Below, one piece after another: positions 1-9,703 of a stretch of 64,000 bases of DNA. This DNA is from Roseomonas marmotae (GTDB lineage Bacteria > Pseudomonadota > Alphaproteobacteria > Acetobacterales > Acetobacteraceae): the NCBI RefSeq assembly GCF_017654485.1, contig NZ_CP061091.1, positions 1,377,501 to 1,441,500 on the forward strand. Reading direction: 5' to 3'. The notes beneath the pieces were generated by a model, which did not search any database, had not been told where the DNA came from, and worked only from the letters and a program-made list of their open reading frames with translations. Positions within the stretch are counted from its first letter, which is position 1. Each line of letters opens with the position of its first letter. The position numbers were made by a program, and so were the translations under genes.

Positions 1-190
1 CCAGCCGCTGGTGCAACTGCTCCGCCAGGATCCGGGCGGCGATGTCGGTGGTGCCGGCGGGGGTGAAAGGCACAATGAACCTTACCGGCCGGGCAGGCCA
101 GTTGCCCTGGGCAAACCCCAGGCGCGGCAGGGCGGCGAGGGGAAGCAGGCCAGCGGCGCCGAGCAGCGCCCGGCGATGCAGCTTCGTCAT
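1..190 (-). CDS. Tripartite tricarboxylate transporter (TctC/Bug-type) substrate-binding protein, N-terminal fragment
   Basis: Only the first 63 codons lie in the window; the gene runs off the left edge. The protein starts MTKLHRRALLGAAGLL, a twin-arginine-like or Sec signal peptide ending near GFAQ, followed by WPARPVRFIVPFTPAGTTD, the conserved opening of Bug/TctC periplasmic binding proteins, where this loop contacts the carboxylate ligand. Such proteins deliver small carboxylates to TctAB permeases, but many are orphans with unknown ligands. It is divergent from the ABC exporter gene, with about 160 bases between them. The family call rests on the signal peptide and the PFTPGG-like loop only; the ligand cannot be guessed. 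Confidence 0.8.
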   Translation of the reverse strand, partial: MTKLHRRALLGAAGLLPLAALPRLGFAQGNWPARPVRFIVPFTPAGTTDIAARILAEQLHQRL

Positions 191-353
191 GAACATCTCC
201 TTCGTCGCCGGTCAGCGAAGGTCTGTTATGCCTTCGTCTTGTAGTCCGGCTGCCCTGTTCCTGCCGCATACCCCTGGTCTCTTGCAAGCGGGTCGATGCG
301 AGCCAAATGGCGGGCATGGCAAGGCTCTGCCTCGACAGGGGTGCTGGGAGCAG

Positions 354-2099
354 ATGAATTTCGTAAAGGTCTATGCGCGCGTGCTCGGCCTGCTGAAGCC
401 GGACCGCGGGGTGGCGATAGGGCTGGCGCTGACTGCTGCGGTGGTGGCCGGCCTGCAATTCCTGGAGCCGGTGCTCTTCGGCCGGGTGGTGGACCTTCTC
501 TCGGGCAATAAGGGCCAGTCCACGCTGGAGCTGCTGCTGATCTGGGGCGCCGTGGGGCTGGTGGGCATCGGCTGCAACGCGGCCATTGCCCTTTTTTCGG
601 ACCGCATGGCTCACCGCAACCGCCTGGCGGTCATGCATAGCTATTACCAGCATGTCCTGGCCATGCCGCCCGCCTTCCATGGCGATACCCAGTCCGGGCG
701 CCTGATGAAGGTGATGCTGGTCGGCACCGACAACCTCTTCAATCTCTGGCTCTCCTTCTTCCGGGACCATCTGATCACGGTGCTGGCGGCCTGCGTGTTG
801 CTGCCGCTGAGCCTGGTGTTGAACTGGCGCCTGGGCCTGCTGCTGGTCGGGCTGGTGGTGCTCTTCTGCATCGTCGCGACCTTCGTCGTCACCCGCACCC
901 ACCACCGGCAGGCCGAGGTCGAGCAGCTGCACACCCAGCTGGCCGGCAACGCGCAGGATACCCTCTCCAATATCCTGGTGGTGCAGTCCTTCACCCGCCT
1001 TCAGGCGGAGACGAAGCTGTTCGACAGCATCATCCGGCAGGTGCTGGAGCGGCAGTTCCCGGTGCTGAACTGGTGGGCCATGCTCTCGGTCCTGACGCGC
1101 TCGGCCAGCACGCTCTGCATCATGGCGATCTTCGGGGTCGGTGCCTGGCTGAACGGGCGGGGGCAGGCCAGCGTGGGCGAGATCGTCTCCTTCATGGGCT
1201 TCGCCCTGCTGCTGATCGGGCGGCTGGAAGGGCTGGTTGGCTTCGTCGCCCGGCTGGTCTTCCAGATGCCGGCCCTGCAGGAGCTCTTCAAGGTGATCGA
1301 CACCAAGAGCACGGTGCCCGACCACCCGGATGCGGTGGGCCTGGGCCGCGCCCGGGGCGACGTGGCCTTCGAGGATGTGAGCTTCGCCTATCCCGGCGCC
1401 CGCTCCACCCTCTCTCATGTCAGCTTCAAGGCCGAGGCCGGGCGTTGCGTGGCGCTGGTGGGCCAGACCGGCGCGGGCAAGACCACGGCCATGGCGCTGC
1501 TGCAGCGGCTCTGGGACCCGGCCGCGGGCCGCATCACCATCGATGGCGTGGACCTGCGCGACATGACGCTGGAGAGCCTGCGCCGCAATGTCGGCGTGGT
1601 CTTCCAGGACAGCCTGCTCTTCAACCGCACCATCCGCGAGAACCTGCTGGTCGGCCGCCCCGATGCGACGCAGGAGGAGGTCGAGGAAGCCTGCCGCATG
1701 GCCGAGGCCCATGACTTCATCATGCGCCAGCCGCGGGGCTACGATACCCTGGTAGGGGAGCGGGGCTGCGCCCTGTCCGGCGGCCAGAAGCAGCGGCTTG
1801 CCATCGCCCGCGCGCTGCTGAAGAACCCGCCCATCCTGATCCTGGACGAGGCGACCAGCGCGCTGGATGCCGCGACCGAGGCGCGGGTGCAGAAGGCCCT
1901 GAAGGCCCTGATGGCCGGCCGCACCACCTTCATCATCGCCCATCGCCTCTCCACCATCCGCGATGCCGATGAGATCCTGGTCTTCGAGGCCGGGCAGGTG
2001 ATCGAGCGGGGTGACTTCCAGACCCTGGTCCGGCGCGGCGGCAGCTTCGCCGAACTGGTCCGCAATCAGATGCCCCCGCCCCTGGCGCTGGTGGCCTGA
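354..2099 (+). CDS. ndvA: NdvA/ChvA-like ABC exporter, fused membrane and ATPase domains
   Basis: A 581-residue half-transporter: an N-terminal six-helix exporter domain (about residues 15-320) followed by a nucleotide-binding domain with Walker [10 protein letters not shown] near residue 370, signature LSGGQKQR near 474 and Walker [13 protein letters not shown] near 494. The opening ([14 protein letters not shown], then [13 protein letters not shown]) resembles NdvA/ChvA, which export cyclic beta-1,2-glucan across the inner membrane. The frame is open further upstream, but the ATG at 354 gives the family-like N terminus, so I chose it. No glucan synthase (ndvB) is next to it, so the exact substrate is inferred from similarity alone. 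Confidence 0.82.
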   Translation: MNFVKVYARVLGLLKPDRGVAIGLALTAAVVAGLQFLEPVLFGRVVDLLSGNKGQSTLELLLIWGAVGLVGIGCNAAIALFSDRMAHRNRLAVMHSYYQHVLAMPPAFHGDTQSGRLMKVMLVGTDNLFNLWLSFFRDHLITVLAACVLLPLSLVLNWRLGLLLVGLVVLFCIVATFVVTRTHHRQAEVEQLHTQLAGNAQDTLSNILVVQSFTRLQAETKLFDSIIRQVLERQFPVLNWWAMLSVLTRSASTLCIMAIFGVGAWLNGRGQASVGEIVSFMGFALLLIGRLEGLVGFVARLVFQMPALQELFKVIDTKSTVPDHPDAVGLGRARGDVAFEDVSFAYPGARSTLSHVSFKAEAGRCVALVGQTGAGKTTAMALLQRLWDPAAGRITIDGVDLRDMTLESLRRNVGVVFQDSLLFNRTIRENLLVGRPDATQEEVEEACRMAEAHDFIMRQPRGYDTLVGERGCALSGGQKQRLAIARALLKNPPILILDEATSALDAATEARVQKALKALMAGRTTFIIAHRLSTIRDADEILVFEAGQVIERGDFQTLVRRGGSFAELVRNQMPPPLALVA

Positions 2100-2226
2100 G
2101 GCCGGGGAGCACCGACTGGCCCCCCGGCTGCGGCAGGACTCCCATAACCCTTTATCCGTTGACGGCGGGGGCCATGGCCCGCATGGTCCGCGCCCCCAAC
2201 ACTCCGTCATACGGAACACCGAACCG

Positions 2227-4179
2227 ATGCCTGCGATCACGCTGCCCGACCAGTCCGTCCGCCAGTTCGACGGGACGGTGACGGGCACGACCGTGGCCGC
2301 CAGCATCGGCCCGGGCCTGGCCAAGGCCGCGCTGGCCATGCAGGTGGACGGCAAGCTGCGCGACCTCTCCGCCAGCATCGAGGGCGACGCCCGGGTCCGC
2401 TTCATCACCCGCAAGGACCCCGAGGCGCTGGAGATGATCCGGCACGACGCCGCCCATGTGCTGGCGGAGGCGGTGCAGGAGCTGTTTCCCGGCACCCAGG
2501 TGACCATCGGCCCGTCCATCGAGAACGGCTTCTATTACGACTTCGCGCGCAACGAGCCCTTCACGCCGGACGACCTGCCGAAGATCGAGGCGAAGATGCG
2601 CGAGATCGTCTCGCGGAACGCGAGCTTCCTGCGGGAGGAATGGCCGCGCGAGCAGGCCATCGCCTTCTTCGAGAACAAGGGCGAGCGCTACAAGGCCGAG
2701 CTGATCCGCGACCTGCCGGAGAGCGAGACCATCTCGGTCTACCGCCAGGGCGAGTGGCTGGACCTCTGCCGTGGTCCGCATATGCGCTCGACCGGCGATA
2801 TCGGCGGCGCCTTCAAGCTGATGAAGGTGGCGGGCGCCTATTGGCGCGGCGACCACCGCAACGCCATGCTCTCCCGCATCTATGGCACCGCCTGGCGGGA
2901 CCAGAAGGAGCTGGATGCCTATCTCCTCCAGCTGGAGGAGGCCGAGCGCCGCGACCACCGCCGCATCGGCAAGGAAATGGGCCTCTTCCACCTGCAGGAG
3001 GAAGCGGCGGGTTCCATTTTCTGGCACCCCAAGGGCTGGCGCCTCTACACCACGGTGCAGGACTACATGCGCCGCCGCCTGGATGCCGGCGGCTATCAGG
3101 AGGTGAAGACCCCGCAGCTGCTGGACCGCAAGCTGTGGGAGGCCTCGGGCCACTGGGAGAAGTACCGGGAGAATATGTTCCTCGCGACCGTCGATGACGA
3201 GTCGGAGAAGGACCGCATCCTGGCGCTGAAGCCCATGAACTGCCCCTGCCACGTGCAGATCTTCAACCACGGCCTGCGTTCCTATCGCGAACTGCCGATG
3301 CGGATGGCGGAGTTCGGCGCCTGCCACCGCTACGAGCCCTCGGGTGCCCTGCATGGCATCATGCGCGTCCGCGCCTTCACGCAGGACGACGCCCATATCT
3401 TCTGCACCGAGGAGCAGATCGCGGCCGAGACGGTCGAGTTCGTGGCCCTTCTCTCGCAGGTCTACAAGGATTTCGGCTTCACCGAATTCCGCGTGAAATT
3501 CTCCGACCGCCCGGAGAAGCGGGCGGGCGACGACGCGACCTGGGACCGGTCCGAGGGCGCGCTGAAGGAAGCCTGCCGCATCGCCGGCGTGGAATACGAG
3601 CTGAACCCGGGGGAGGGCGCCTTCTACGGCCCCAAGCTGGAATTCGTGCTGCGGGACGCCATCGGCCGCGATTGGCAGTGCGGCACCCTGCAGGTCGATT
3701 TCGTGCTGCCGGAGCGGCTGGACGCCGTTTACGTGGGCGAGGACGGCAACCGCCACCGCCCCGTGATGCTCCACCGCGCCATCCTGGGCAGCTTCGAACG
3801 CTTCCTGGGCATCCTGATCGAGGAACATGCCGGGCGCTTCCCGCTCTGGCTGGCGCCCGTGCAGGTGGCCGTCGCGACCATCGTCGATGAGGCCGCGCCC
3901 TTCGCCAGGGAAGTGGCCGCCGCCTTCCGCAAGGCCGGGCTTTCGGTCGAGCTGGACCTGCGCAATGAGAAGATCAACCGCAAGGTGGTCGACCATATCG
4001 AGCAGCGGGTGCCCGTGCTGGCCGTGATCGGCCGGCGGGAGGCTGAGGAAGGCAAGGTGGTGCTGCGTCGCCTGCCGGGCCGCGAGCAGGTCACGATGAC
4101 GCTGGCCGAAGCGGCCGAAGCCCTTGCGGCAGAAGCCGCGGCGCCCGATCTACGGCCTCTGGATGTTGCAGTCGCCTGA
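2227..4179 (+). CDS. thrS: Threonine--tRNA ligase
   Basis: 650 residues, the usual length for bacterial ThrRS, which charges tRNA-Thr and edits mischarged serine. In order: N-terminal TGS domain (about 1-62), editing domain with the [10 protein letters not shown] motif (HxxxH-type), class II catalytic core and C-terminal anticodon-binding domain. The three zinc ligands that select threonine are visible: Cys339 in MNCPCH, His390 in DDAHIFC and His516 in MLHRAILGS. The frame is open upstream, but the ATG at 2227 gives the standard start MPAITLPD. Its ribosome site is weak (GGAA). infC follows after 57 bases, the order also seen in E. coli. Confidence 0.97.
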   Translation: MPAITLPDQSVRQFDGTVTGTTVAASIGPGLAKAALAMQVDGKLRDLSASIEGDARVRFITRKDPEALEMIRHDAAHVLAEAVQELFPGTQVTIGPSIENGFYYDFARNEPFTPDDLPKIEAKMREIVSRNASFLREEWPREQAIAFFENKGERYKAELIRDLPESETISVYRQGEWLDLCRGPHMRSTGDIGGAFKLMKVAGAYWRGDHRNAMLSRIYGTAWRDQKELDAYLLQLEEAERRDHRRIGKEMGLFHLQEEAAGSIFWHPKGWRLYTTVQDYMRRRLDAGGYQEVKTPQLLDRKLWEASGHWEKYRENMFLATVDDESEKDRILALKPMNCPCHVQIFNHGLRSYRELPMRMAEFGACHRYEPSGALHGIMRVRAFTQDDAHIFCTEEQIAAETVEFVALLSQVYKDFGFTEFRVKFSDRPEKRAGDDATWDRSEGALKEACRIAGVEYELNPGEGAFYGPKLEFVLRDAIGRDWQCGTLQVDFVLPERLDAVYVGEDGNRHRPVMLHRAILGSFERFLGILIEEHAGRFPLWLAPVQVAVATIVDEAAPFAREVAAAFRKAGLSVELDLRNEKINRKVVDHIEQRVPVLAVIGRREAEEGKVVLRRLPGREQVTMTLAEAAEALAAEAAAPDLRPLDVAVA

Positions 4180-4225
4180 CGACTGCATCATAAATAGGCG
4201 CATCTAATTTCGTTCTAACAGCGAC

Positions 4226-4239
4226 AGGAGTCGACTCTG
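4226..4239 (+). promoter_or_regulatory. Shine-Dalgarno and CTG initiation codon of infC
   Basis: AGGAG at 4226-4230 is followed after 6 bases by CTG at 4237. An in-frame TAA at 4216 excludes longer starts. The only other in-frame initiator candidate before the conserved core is GTG at 4288, which has no good ribosome site and would remove the conserved family N terminus. Confidence 0.75.
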
Positions 4240-4776
4240 GCCCGAGGCCCCGTTCCGAACCAGCTTCCCCCCCGCGACGGACCGCGGGTGAATGAAGATA
4301 TTCGTGTTCCGCAGGTTCGTCTGATCGACGAAGCCGGCGAGATGCTCGGCGTGATGAGCGCCCGTGAGGCTCTGCTGCGCGCCTATGAAGCCGGCATGGA
4401 CTTGCTGGAGATCAGCCCGAACGCCGTCCCGCCGGTCTGCAAGATCACCGACTACGGCAAGTACAAGTACGAGCAGCAGAAGAAGGCCAACGAGGCCCGC
4501 AAGAAGCAGAAGATCGTCGAGATCAAGGAAATCAAGGTTCGCCCGAACATTGATGACCACGATTACGACGTGAAGATGCGCGCGGCCAAGGGCTTCCTCG
4601 AGGAAGGTGACAAGGTCAAGGTCACCCTGCGCTTCCGTGGCCGTGAGATGGCGCACCAGGATCTCGGTGCCAAAGTCCTTGAGCGTGTGCGGACCGAACT
4701 CGCGGAACTTGCCAAGGTCGAGCAGATGCCCCGCCTGGAGAACCGCCAGATGATCATGGTGCTGGCGCCTAAATAA
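4237..4776 (+). CDS. infC: Translation initiation factor IF-3, apparent CTG start
   Basis: IF-3 binds the 30S subunit, blocks premature 50S joining and rejects non-standard start codons. From CTG at 4237 the product has 179 residues, matching the family, and begins with the Acetobacteraceae-like segment [20 protein letters not shown]. The N domain contains [10 protein letters not shown] and [15 protein letters not shown], the linker is the lysine-rich [16 protein letters not shown], and the C domain contains [15 protein letters not shown] and [16 protein letters not shown] start would be poorly used when IF-3 is plentiful. This matches the autoregulation known for AUU-started infC in E. coli, but here the regulation is inferred. 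A perfect hairpin terminator follows. rpmI and rplT are not downstream. Confidence 0.95.
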   Translation: MARGPVPNQLPPRDGPRVNEDIRVPQVRLIDEAGEMLGVMSAREALLRAYEAGMDLLEISPNAVPPVCKITDYGKYKYEQQKKANEARKKQKIVEIKEIKVRPNIDDHDYDVKMRAAKGFLEEGDKVKVTLRFRGREMAHQDLGAKVLERVRTELAELAKVEQMPRLENRQMIMVLAPK

Positions 4777-4800
4777 GGCGCGGCCCCAGATCCGGCTCTC

Positions 4801-4844
4801 ATCGCCCGGCCAGCCTCGAGCTTGGCCGGGCGATGACGTTTTTT
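4801..4844 (+). terminator. Rho-independent terminator after infC
   Basis: A 12-bp perfect stem (4801-4812 with 4823-4834), a 10-base loop, and then a run of six T at 4839-4844. It lies 24 bases after the infC stop and ends the thrS-infC transcript. Confidence 0.9.
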
Positions 4845-4912
4845 GGCCCCTGACCCGCCGTAAAGCCGCGCCATTCCCGGCGTTATCCTCACGATTGAAT
4901 TGGAGGATCGCC

Positions 4913-5602
4913 ATGCAACGCTGTTGTTTCGGGGTATCCGGTCTGGCGCTGGCGGCGGTGCTGCTGGCGCCGGCGCTGGCTCAGGCCGCGCCGGCCATCG
5001 TTACCACACGGCTGAACATGCGGGCCGGCCCGGGCACCGAATATCCGGTTGTCGCGCGGCTGGAGCAGGGCGTGCAGGTGGAGGTGCTGGGCTGCCTGGA
5101 GGGCTATGGATGGTGCGATATCGCCATCGGGCAGGATCGCGGCTGGGCCGCCGGTGCCTATCTCCAGGTTCCCTATGACGAGAGGCGGGAGCCGCTGATG
5201 AGGATCGCGCCGGCCATTGGTCTGCCGGTCGTCGGCTTCGCCATCGGCAGCTACTGGGATTCCTACTATCGTAACCGCCCGTGGTACCGGGAGAGGGGCC
5301 GCTGGGACCATCGCCCGCCGCCCCCTCCGCCACGCCGGGCTTTCGGGCCGGGGCCGGGACCTGGGCCGGGTTGGGGATCTGGCGGTCCGCGCTTTGACGG
5401 ACCCGGGCGCGGCGGCCCGCCGCCGGGGCCCCGGTTCGACCGCGGGCCCGGGCCTGGCCCTAACGCCGGCCCCGGGTCGCGCCCAGGGCCCGGCTTTGGT
5501 GGACCTGGACCCGGGCCCGGTGGGCCCCGTCCCGGCTTCGGTGGTCCTCCCGGCCCTGGCCGTGGTGGACCACCAGGAGGCCCTGGCGGTCCGCCGCGCT
5601 GA
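4913..5602 (+). CDS. Exported SH3b-domain protein with Gly/Pro-rich tail
   Basis: 229 residues starting at the ATG at 4913, which has a GGAGG site at 4902-4906. A Sec signal peptide ends near ALAQAAP. A bacterial SH3 domain follows (TTRLNMRAGPGTEYPVVARL to RGWAAGAYLQV, roughly residues 26-85), then a short hydrophobic segment (IGLPVVGFAIGSYW). From about residue 130 the sequence is almost entirely Pro, Gly and Arg. Bacterial SH3 domains often bind cell-wall peptides, so an envelope role is likely, but no enzyme domain is present. The tail is low complexity and its exact sequence is vulnerable to slippage or sequencing error. Converges with the next gene, 12 bases away. Confidence 0.8.
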   Translation: MQRCCFGVSGLALAAVLLAPALAQAAPAIVTTRLNMRAGPGTEYPVVARLEQGVQVEVLGCLEGYGWCDIAIGQDRGWAAGAYLQVPYDERREPLMRIAPAIGLPVVGFAIGSYWDSYYRNRPWYRERGRWDHRPPPPPPRRAFGPGPGPGPGWGSGGPRFDGPGRGGPPPGPRFDRGPGPGPNAGPGSRPGPGFGGPGPGPGGPRPGFGGPPGPGRGGPPGGPGGPPR

Positions 5603-5614
5603 AGGGGAGCGGGC

Positions 5615-6796
5615 TCAGCTCCGCCGCGCCAGCAGCGCGATGCCCTCCGCATAGGTTGGGCCGACCAGCCGGCCCAGCTCCCGCAGGGTGTCGAGAATGC
5701 CTTCATCCTCGATGGCCTGGCCGGGCCAGGGCAGCAGCAGGCCATCGGCGCGCAGCGGCTGGAACCCCGCGGCGCGTACCATGCCAGTGACCTCCGCCAG
5801 GGTGAAGCCACCCTGCGGCGCCTGGCCGGAAAGCCGCGCCACCCGGTGGTTCAGCGCCCCGCTATTGTCGACCGTCAGGAACAGCAGGCCGCCGGGGCGG
5901 GTATGGCTGGCCGCGCGTTGTAGCAGCGTGGCGGAATCCGCCATGCCGGTGGGCAGCGCATCCACCAGGAGCACGACGTCGAAGGGCGGCTCCGAGAGGT
6001 CGAGCCGCGCCGGGTCCCCTACCATGAAGCGGAAGTTGGGCAGGCCGCCATGCGAGGCCCGCGCCGTCTCGACCTGTTCCGGCCTGGGATCGACGCCCAG
6101 CACCTTGGCCTCGGTGAAGAGGCCGGCGAAACGGCCGGTGCCGCAGCCGAGGTCGAGCAGCCGCTGTCCCGGCGTATCGCCCAGATAATCGCGCAGCAGG
6201 CGCCGCACCTCCTGGTGCCGCAGCCGGTTGGGGCCGCTGGCGGGGGGCGCGGCCGGGGCCGGGCGGGCCAGAGGCTCCGCGTCTTCCGGCCCCCCCGCAG
6301 GAGCACTCCAGGCTTCGCTGCGCTGTGCCTCGACCTCAGCCACAGGGGCCGCCGCGGGAGCCGGCATCCAGGCTGCCACCGGAGCCGACGGCGCGGCTTC
6401 TTCAGGAGCCGGCGCGGGCGGGGCGGGCTCGGAAGCCCCCTCGCGCTGCGGCAGGACGTTCAGCAGCGACTTCACATGATCCGTATCGCTGAGGTCCGTC
6501 ATCGCGAAGCCGGGCTCCCGCGCGAAGACCACGAAAACCTCATTGGCGAAGACCGGCACCGCCCAGGAGGTGAGCTGGCGAAGGAACTCGGTCTTGATCG
6601 CGTTGGTCATGCCCTTGTGGACGACGACCCAGGCATAGGCCGGCTCTTCGCCCTCGTCCTGCTGGCTGTAGGGGCGGACGAAGGGCAGCTCGTCGGCGAA
6701 TTCCTCCGGCGCCAGGGTCCGCTCACCCGGCCGCCGGCGCTCCAGGAGATACAGCAGGGTATCGTTCCAGGCGCGGTCATCGGTCGGAAAAGGCAT
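5615..6796 (-). CDS. SAM-dependent methyltransferase with an extra N-terminal domain
   Basis: 393 residues in three parts. Residues 1-115 are a globular domain I cannot name, with WVVVHKGMTNAIK and VFANEVFVVFA as its most distinctive strings. Residues 120-190 are an Ala/Pro-rich linker. From about residue 195 there is a class I methyltransferase fold with SAM motif I LLDLGCGTGRFAG, an acidic motif (LGVDPRP) and DVVLLVDALP. The substrate is unknown. Similar short HKG...FANEVF domains seem to be attached to glycosyltransferases or methyltransferases of surface polysaccharide synthesis, but this is recollection and not shown here. It is divergent from guaA. Confidence 0.75.
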   Translation of the reverse strand: MPFPTDDRAWNDTLLYLLERRRPGERTLAPEEFADELPFVRPYSQQDEGEEPAYAWVVVHKGMTNAIKTEFLRQLTSWAVPVFANEVFVVFAREPGFAMTDLSDTDHVKSLLNVLPQREGASEPAPPAPAPEEAAPSAPVAAWMPAPAAAPVAEVEAQRSEAWSAPAGGPEDAEPLARPAPAAPPASGPNRLRHQEVRRLLRDYLGDTPGQRLLDLGCGTGRFAGLFTEAKVLGVDPRPEQVETARASHGGLPNFRFMVGDPARLDLSEPPFDVVLLVDALPTGMADSATLLQRAASHTRPGGLLFLTVDNSGALNHRVARLSGQAPQGGFTLAEVTGMVRAAGFQPLRADGLLLPWPGQAIEDEGILDTLRELGRLVGPTYAEGIALLARRS

Positions 6797-6912
6797 CAGT
6801 GAGGGCTCCCAGCCACGTATGAATCGAGCGCAGGGTGCCGGGGCGCCGGACGCGGATCAAGAGGCTGCCTTCCGTCTTGCGCCGAGGGCGCCATTGTGGT
6901 GCAAGCTGGCCC

Positions 6913-8487
6913 ATGGTCGACCTCTCCTCTCAAGCCCTCCACCGCGATCGCATTCTCATCCTCGACTTCGGCAGCCAGGTGACGCAGCTGATCGCGCGCC
7001 GGGTGCGGGAATCCGGGGTCTATTGCGAAGTCTGGCCCTTCACGGCCGGGGCTGATCGCATCCGCGCCTTCGAACCGAAGGGCATCATTCTCTCCGGCGG
7101 TCCCGCCAGCACGACCGAGGAAGGCAGCCCGCGCGCGCCGCAGGTGGTTTTCGAACTTGGCTTGCCGGTGCTGGGCATCTGCTACGGCCAGCAGACCATG
7201 TGCATGCAGCTGGGCGGCAAGGTGGAGAAGAGCGACCACCAGGAATATGGTCGTGCTTATGTGGAGGTCAGGGAAGCCTGCGCGCTGACCGGTGATGTCT
7301 GGGCCCCCGGCGCGCGGGAACAAGTCTGGATGAGCCATGGCGACCATGTGACGGTGTTGCCGGAGGGCTTTCGTGTCGTCGCCACCTCCGAGGGCGCGCC
7401 CTATGCCATGGTGGCCGATGACAGCCGTCACTTCTACGGCATTCAGTTCCACCCGGAAGTCGTGCACACCCCGCATGGCGCGCAGCTGCTGAAGAACTTT
7501 ACCCATGCCGTCTGCGGCTGCCAGGGCGACTGGACCATGGCCGCCTTCCGCGCCGAGGCCGTCCAGCGCATCCGCGCCCAGGTCGGCTCCGGCAAGGTCA
7601 TCTGCGGCCTCTCCGGCGGCGTCGATTCCTCCGTCGCCGCCGTTCTGATCCATGAGGCCATCGGCGACCAGCTGACCTGCATCTATGTCGACCACGGCGT
7701 GATGCGCGGTGGGGAGACGGAGCAGGTGGTCCGCACCTTCCGCGACCGCTTCAACATCAAGCTGGTGCATCGCGACGCTTCCGACCTCTTCCTCGGCCAG
7801 TTGGCCGGGGTCACGGACCCCGAGAAGAAGCGCAAGACCATCGGCCGCCTGTTCATCGAGGTCTTCGAGGAGGAGCAGGCGAAGATCGGCGGCGCCGACT
7901 TCCTGGCCCAGGGCACGCTCTATCCGGACGTGATCGAGAGCGTCTCGGCGACCGGCGGGCCTTCCGTCACCATCAAGTCGCACCACAATGTCGGCGGGCT
8001 GCCCGAGGACATGCGGATGAAGCTGGTCGAGCCGCTGCGCGACCTCTTCAAGGACGAGGTGCGCGCGCTGGGCCGCGAGCTGGGTATGCCGGAGGAGATC
8101 GTCGGCCGGCATCCTTTCCCGGGTCCTGGCCTGGCCATCCGCATCCCCGGCGAGGTGACGCGGGAGAAGGTGCAGATCCTGCAGAAGGCCGACGCCATCT
8201 ATCTGGAGGAAATCCGTGCCGCCGGCCTCTATGACGCCATCTGGCAGGCCTTCGCCGTGTTGCTGCCGGTGAAGACCGTCGGCGTGATGGGCGACAGCCG
8301 CACCTATGACAGCGTCTGCGCGCTGCGGGCCGTGACCAGCACCGACGGCATGACCGCCGATGTCTATCCCTTCACCATGGAATTCCTGACGCGGGTCGCC
8401 GGGCGCATCGTCAACGAAGTGCGCGGCATCAACCGCGTGACCTACGACATCACCAGCAAGCCGCCCGGCACGATCGAGTGGGAATGA
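6913..8487 (+). CDS. guaA: GMP synthase, glutamine-hydrolysing
   Basis: 524 residues. It converts XMP to GMP with ATP and glutamine in the cytoplasm. The class I glutamine amidotransferase domain (about 1-200) has the nucleophile Cys90 in GICYGQQ and the His/Glu pair in FHPEV. The ATP pyrophosphatase domain has the P-loop SGGVDSS starting at Ser234. The C-terminal dimerisation domain ends in the conserved KPPGTIEWE. The ATG at 6913 gives the normal N terminus ahead of [20 protein letters not shown]. It stands alone, with no guaB next to it. Confidence 0.97.
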   Translation: MVDLSSQALHRDRILILDFGSQVTQLIARRVRESGVYCEVWPFTAGADRIRAFEPKGIILSGGPASTTEEGSPRAPQVVFELGLPVLGICYGQQTMCMQLGGKVEKSDHQEYGRAYVEVREACALTGDVWAPGAREQVWMSHGDHVTVLPEGFRVVATSEGAPYAMVADDSRHFYGIQFHPEVVHTPHGAQLLKNFTHAVCGCQGDWTMAAFRAEAVQRIRAQVGSGKVICGLSGGVDSSVAAVLIHEAIGDQLTCIYVDHGVMRGGETEQVVRTFRDRFNIKLVHRDASDLFLGQLAGVTDPEKKRKTIGRLFIEVFEEEQAKIGGADFLAQGTLYPDVIESVSATGGPSVTIKSHHNVGGLPEDMRMKLVEPLRDLFKDEVRALGRELGMPEEIVGRHPFPGPGLAIRIPGEVTREKVQILQKADAIYLEEIRAAGLYDAIWQAFAVLLPVKTVGVMGDSRTYDSVCALRAVTSTDGMTADVYPFTMEFLTRVAGRIVNEVRGINRVTYDITSKPPGTIEWE

Positions 8488-8674
8488 TATTGGCCCATCC
8501 GGCGGTATCCGAAATCAGCCGATACTGAGCGAGACTATACTGGTAAAATGTTCTCACGCCGATCGGATGCTGCCGGTGGGCGGAGATCCGGCCTGACAAC
8601 CGGCGTGATGGAGCTTGTCCAATACTGGACAGCTCCATCATCCGGAATACCCCCAAGCCGAGGGCTTCTACCCT
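8488..8674. other. Intergenic region between guaA and the hydrolase, with a long hairpin
   Basis: 187 bases of lower GC than the neighbours. It contains the near-perfect hairpin at 8606-8640. A short minus-strand open frame across it (8450-8656) has no recognisable product. No promoter could be assigned with confidence. Confidence 0.4.
8606..8640. repeat. Near-perfect inverted repeat (hairpin)
   Basis: Arms TGATGGAGCT (8606-8615) and AGCTCCATCA (8631-8640) continue, after one unpaired T at 8616, into GTCCA/TGGAC around a 4-base ATAC loop. About 15 paired bases. There is no T-run on either side, so it is not a textbook terminator, although it sits between two convergent gene ends. It could instead be a relic of a mobile element or a 3' processing structure. 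Confidence 0.6.
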
Positions 8675-9703
8675 TCAATTGGCGTTGGTGAGACGCTGCG
8701 TGATGTCTCCGGCGAGGGTCCAGTCATAGGCGTCGATAGCTCGTTCGCCTGCTTTCGAGCCGAAATCGATCTTCGTGAGGTCGACCCAGTAGAGATTGGG
8801 AGATCTGGCGGAGTGGAAGAAATAGGTCTTGTTGGTTGAGTCGGCCAGGGTGAACCACAGTGTCGGCCATGCATCCTCGGCGACGCTGCCGGAGGTATCT
8901 TTGGCGCCCGGCGGGACTGCCACGTTGCGGGCAATGGACTGAGCGCCGGCAATGGCTTCTGGAACACTCCTGGCCGGCGGCAAGGTCTTCAAATACGAGG
9001 CGGCCCGGACAAAGCGGCTTTCCGGATCAATATCGCCCGGCAGCGGTTTGGTGCCGCCGAAAAGCTTGTAATTCCGGACATTCTTAAGCTGAGTCTCCAG
9101 CGGCGGCTCGTTGGTCATCACGGTGAACTCTTTGCCCTGATGAACGATCATCCTGCCGTCAACGAACTCGACGATAGCAGAATCCCCTTCAGCATCTGAT
9201 ATTGCGAGGTGAAGTGGCCAGTGCTTGCCGTCGTGCTCAACAGGAACGATCTGAACGGCCTTCAAGCCTTCAACCGCTTCTTTGACCGAGCCGAAATTAT
9301 CGAGCACATATTGGGCCCAGAGCAGATTCGAGAGGCCGGGCCGATTGTCACGCCGCTCGTATTTGGTGTCGCCAAGATAGAGAAGGTTCGCCACGAGGCC
9401 CTTTTCATTCATGCCATCGCTTGTCGCGGCTCCAAGCGCGGTGACTGCCACGCTTCCCAATTTCGATGTCCAGTTAAAGGATTTTCCGTCACCGGTCTTC
9501 GAGACCCTCTCCGATCCGCGCGGGTAGACGACCATTTTGGCATCATCCGGGCGGTTCAGATCCATGGTCCGGGCTACGACGTTAGCCTGACCATTCCCAT
9601 TCGACAGGATGCGGGAACAGGCCGATGCGCCATCGGCTACTGTTGTTGCAAAGAAGGCAGCAACAAGACCAGCCGCTGTAACGCGTCCAACTTTGCTTAC
9701 CAT
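8675..9703 (-). CDS. Exported linear amide C-N hydrolase, choloylglycine hydrolase family
   Basis: 342 residues with a signal peptide cleaved at ASA|C, so that Cys29 becomes the N-terminal nucleophile of an Ntn hydrolase. Arg45 and Asp48 fall exactly where Arg18 and Asp21 lie in bile salt hydrolase when Cys29 is set to Cys2. Family members cleave conjugated bile salts, penicillin V or acyl-homoserine lactones. The natural substrate cannot be told from sequence. Codon use is more A/T-rich than in the neighbours and both flanks are A/T-rich, which suggests later acquisition. GAGG lies just before the ATG at 9703. No transporter or regulator is adjacent. Confidence 0.85.
   Translation of the reverse strand: MVSKVGRVTAAGLVAAFFATTVADGASACSRILSNGNGQANVVARTMDLNRPDDAKMVVYPRGSERVSKTGDGKSFNWTSKLGSVAVTALGAATSDGMNEKGLVANLLYLGDTKYERRDNRPGLSNLLWAQYVLDNFGSVKEAVEGLKAVQIVPVEHDGKHWPLHLAISDAEGDSAIVEFVDGRMIVHQGKEFTVMTNEPPLETQLKNVRNYKLFGGTKPLPGDIDPESRFVRAASYLKTLPPARSVPEAIAGAQSIARNVAVPPGAKDTSGSVAEDAWPTLWFTLADSTNKTYFFHSARSPNLYWVDLTKIDFGSKAGERAIDAYDWTLAGDITQRLTNAN

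Noticed and set aside
2152..3996. Long minus-strand open frame opposite thrS
   Set aside because: The plus-strand ThrRS has all zinc ligands and domains. The antisense product is low in family-like patterns.
8450..8656. 68-codon minus-strand frame after guaA, considered as a transposase fragment
   Set aside because: No transposase motif could be recognised, and it overlaps the end of guaA.
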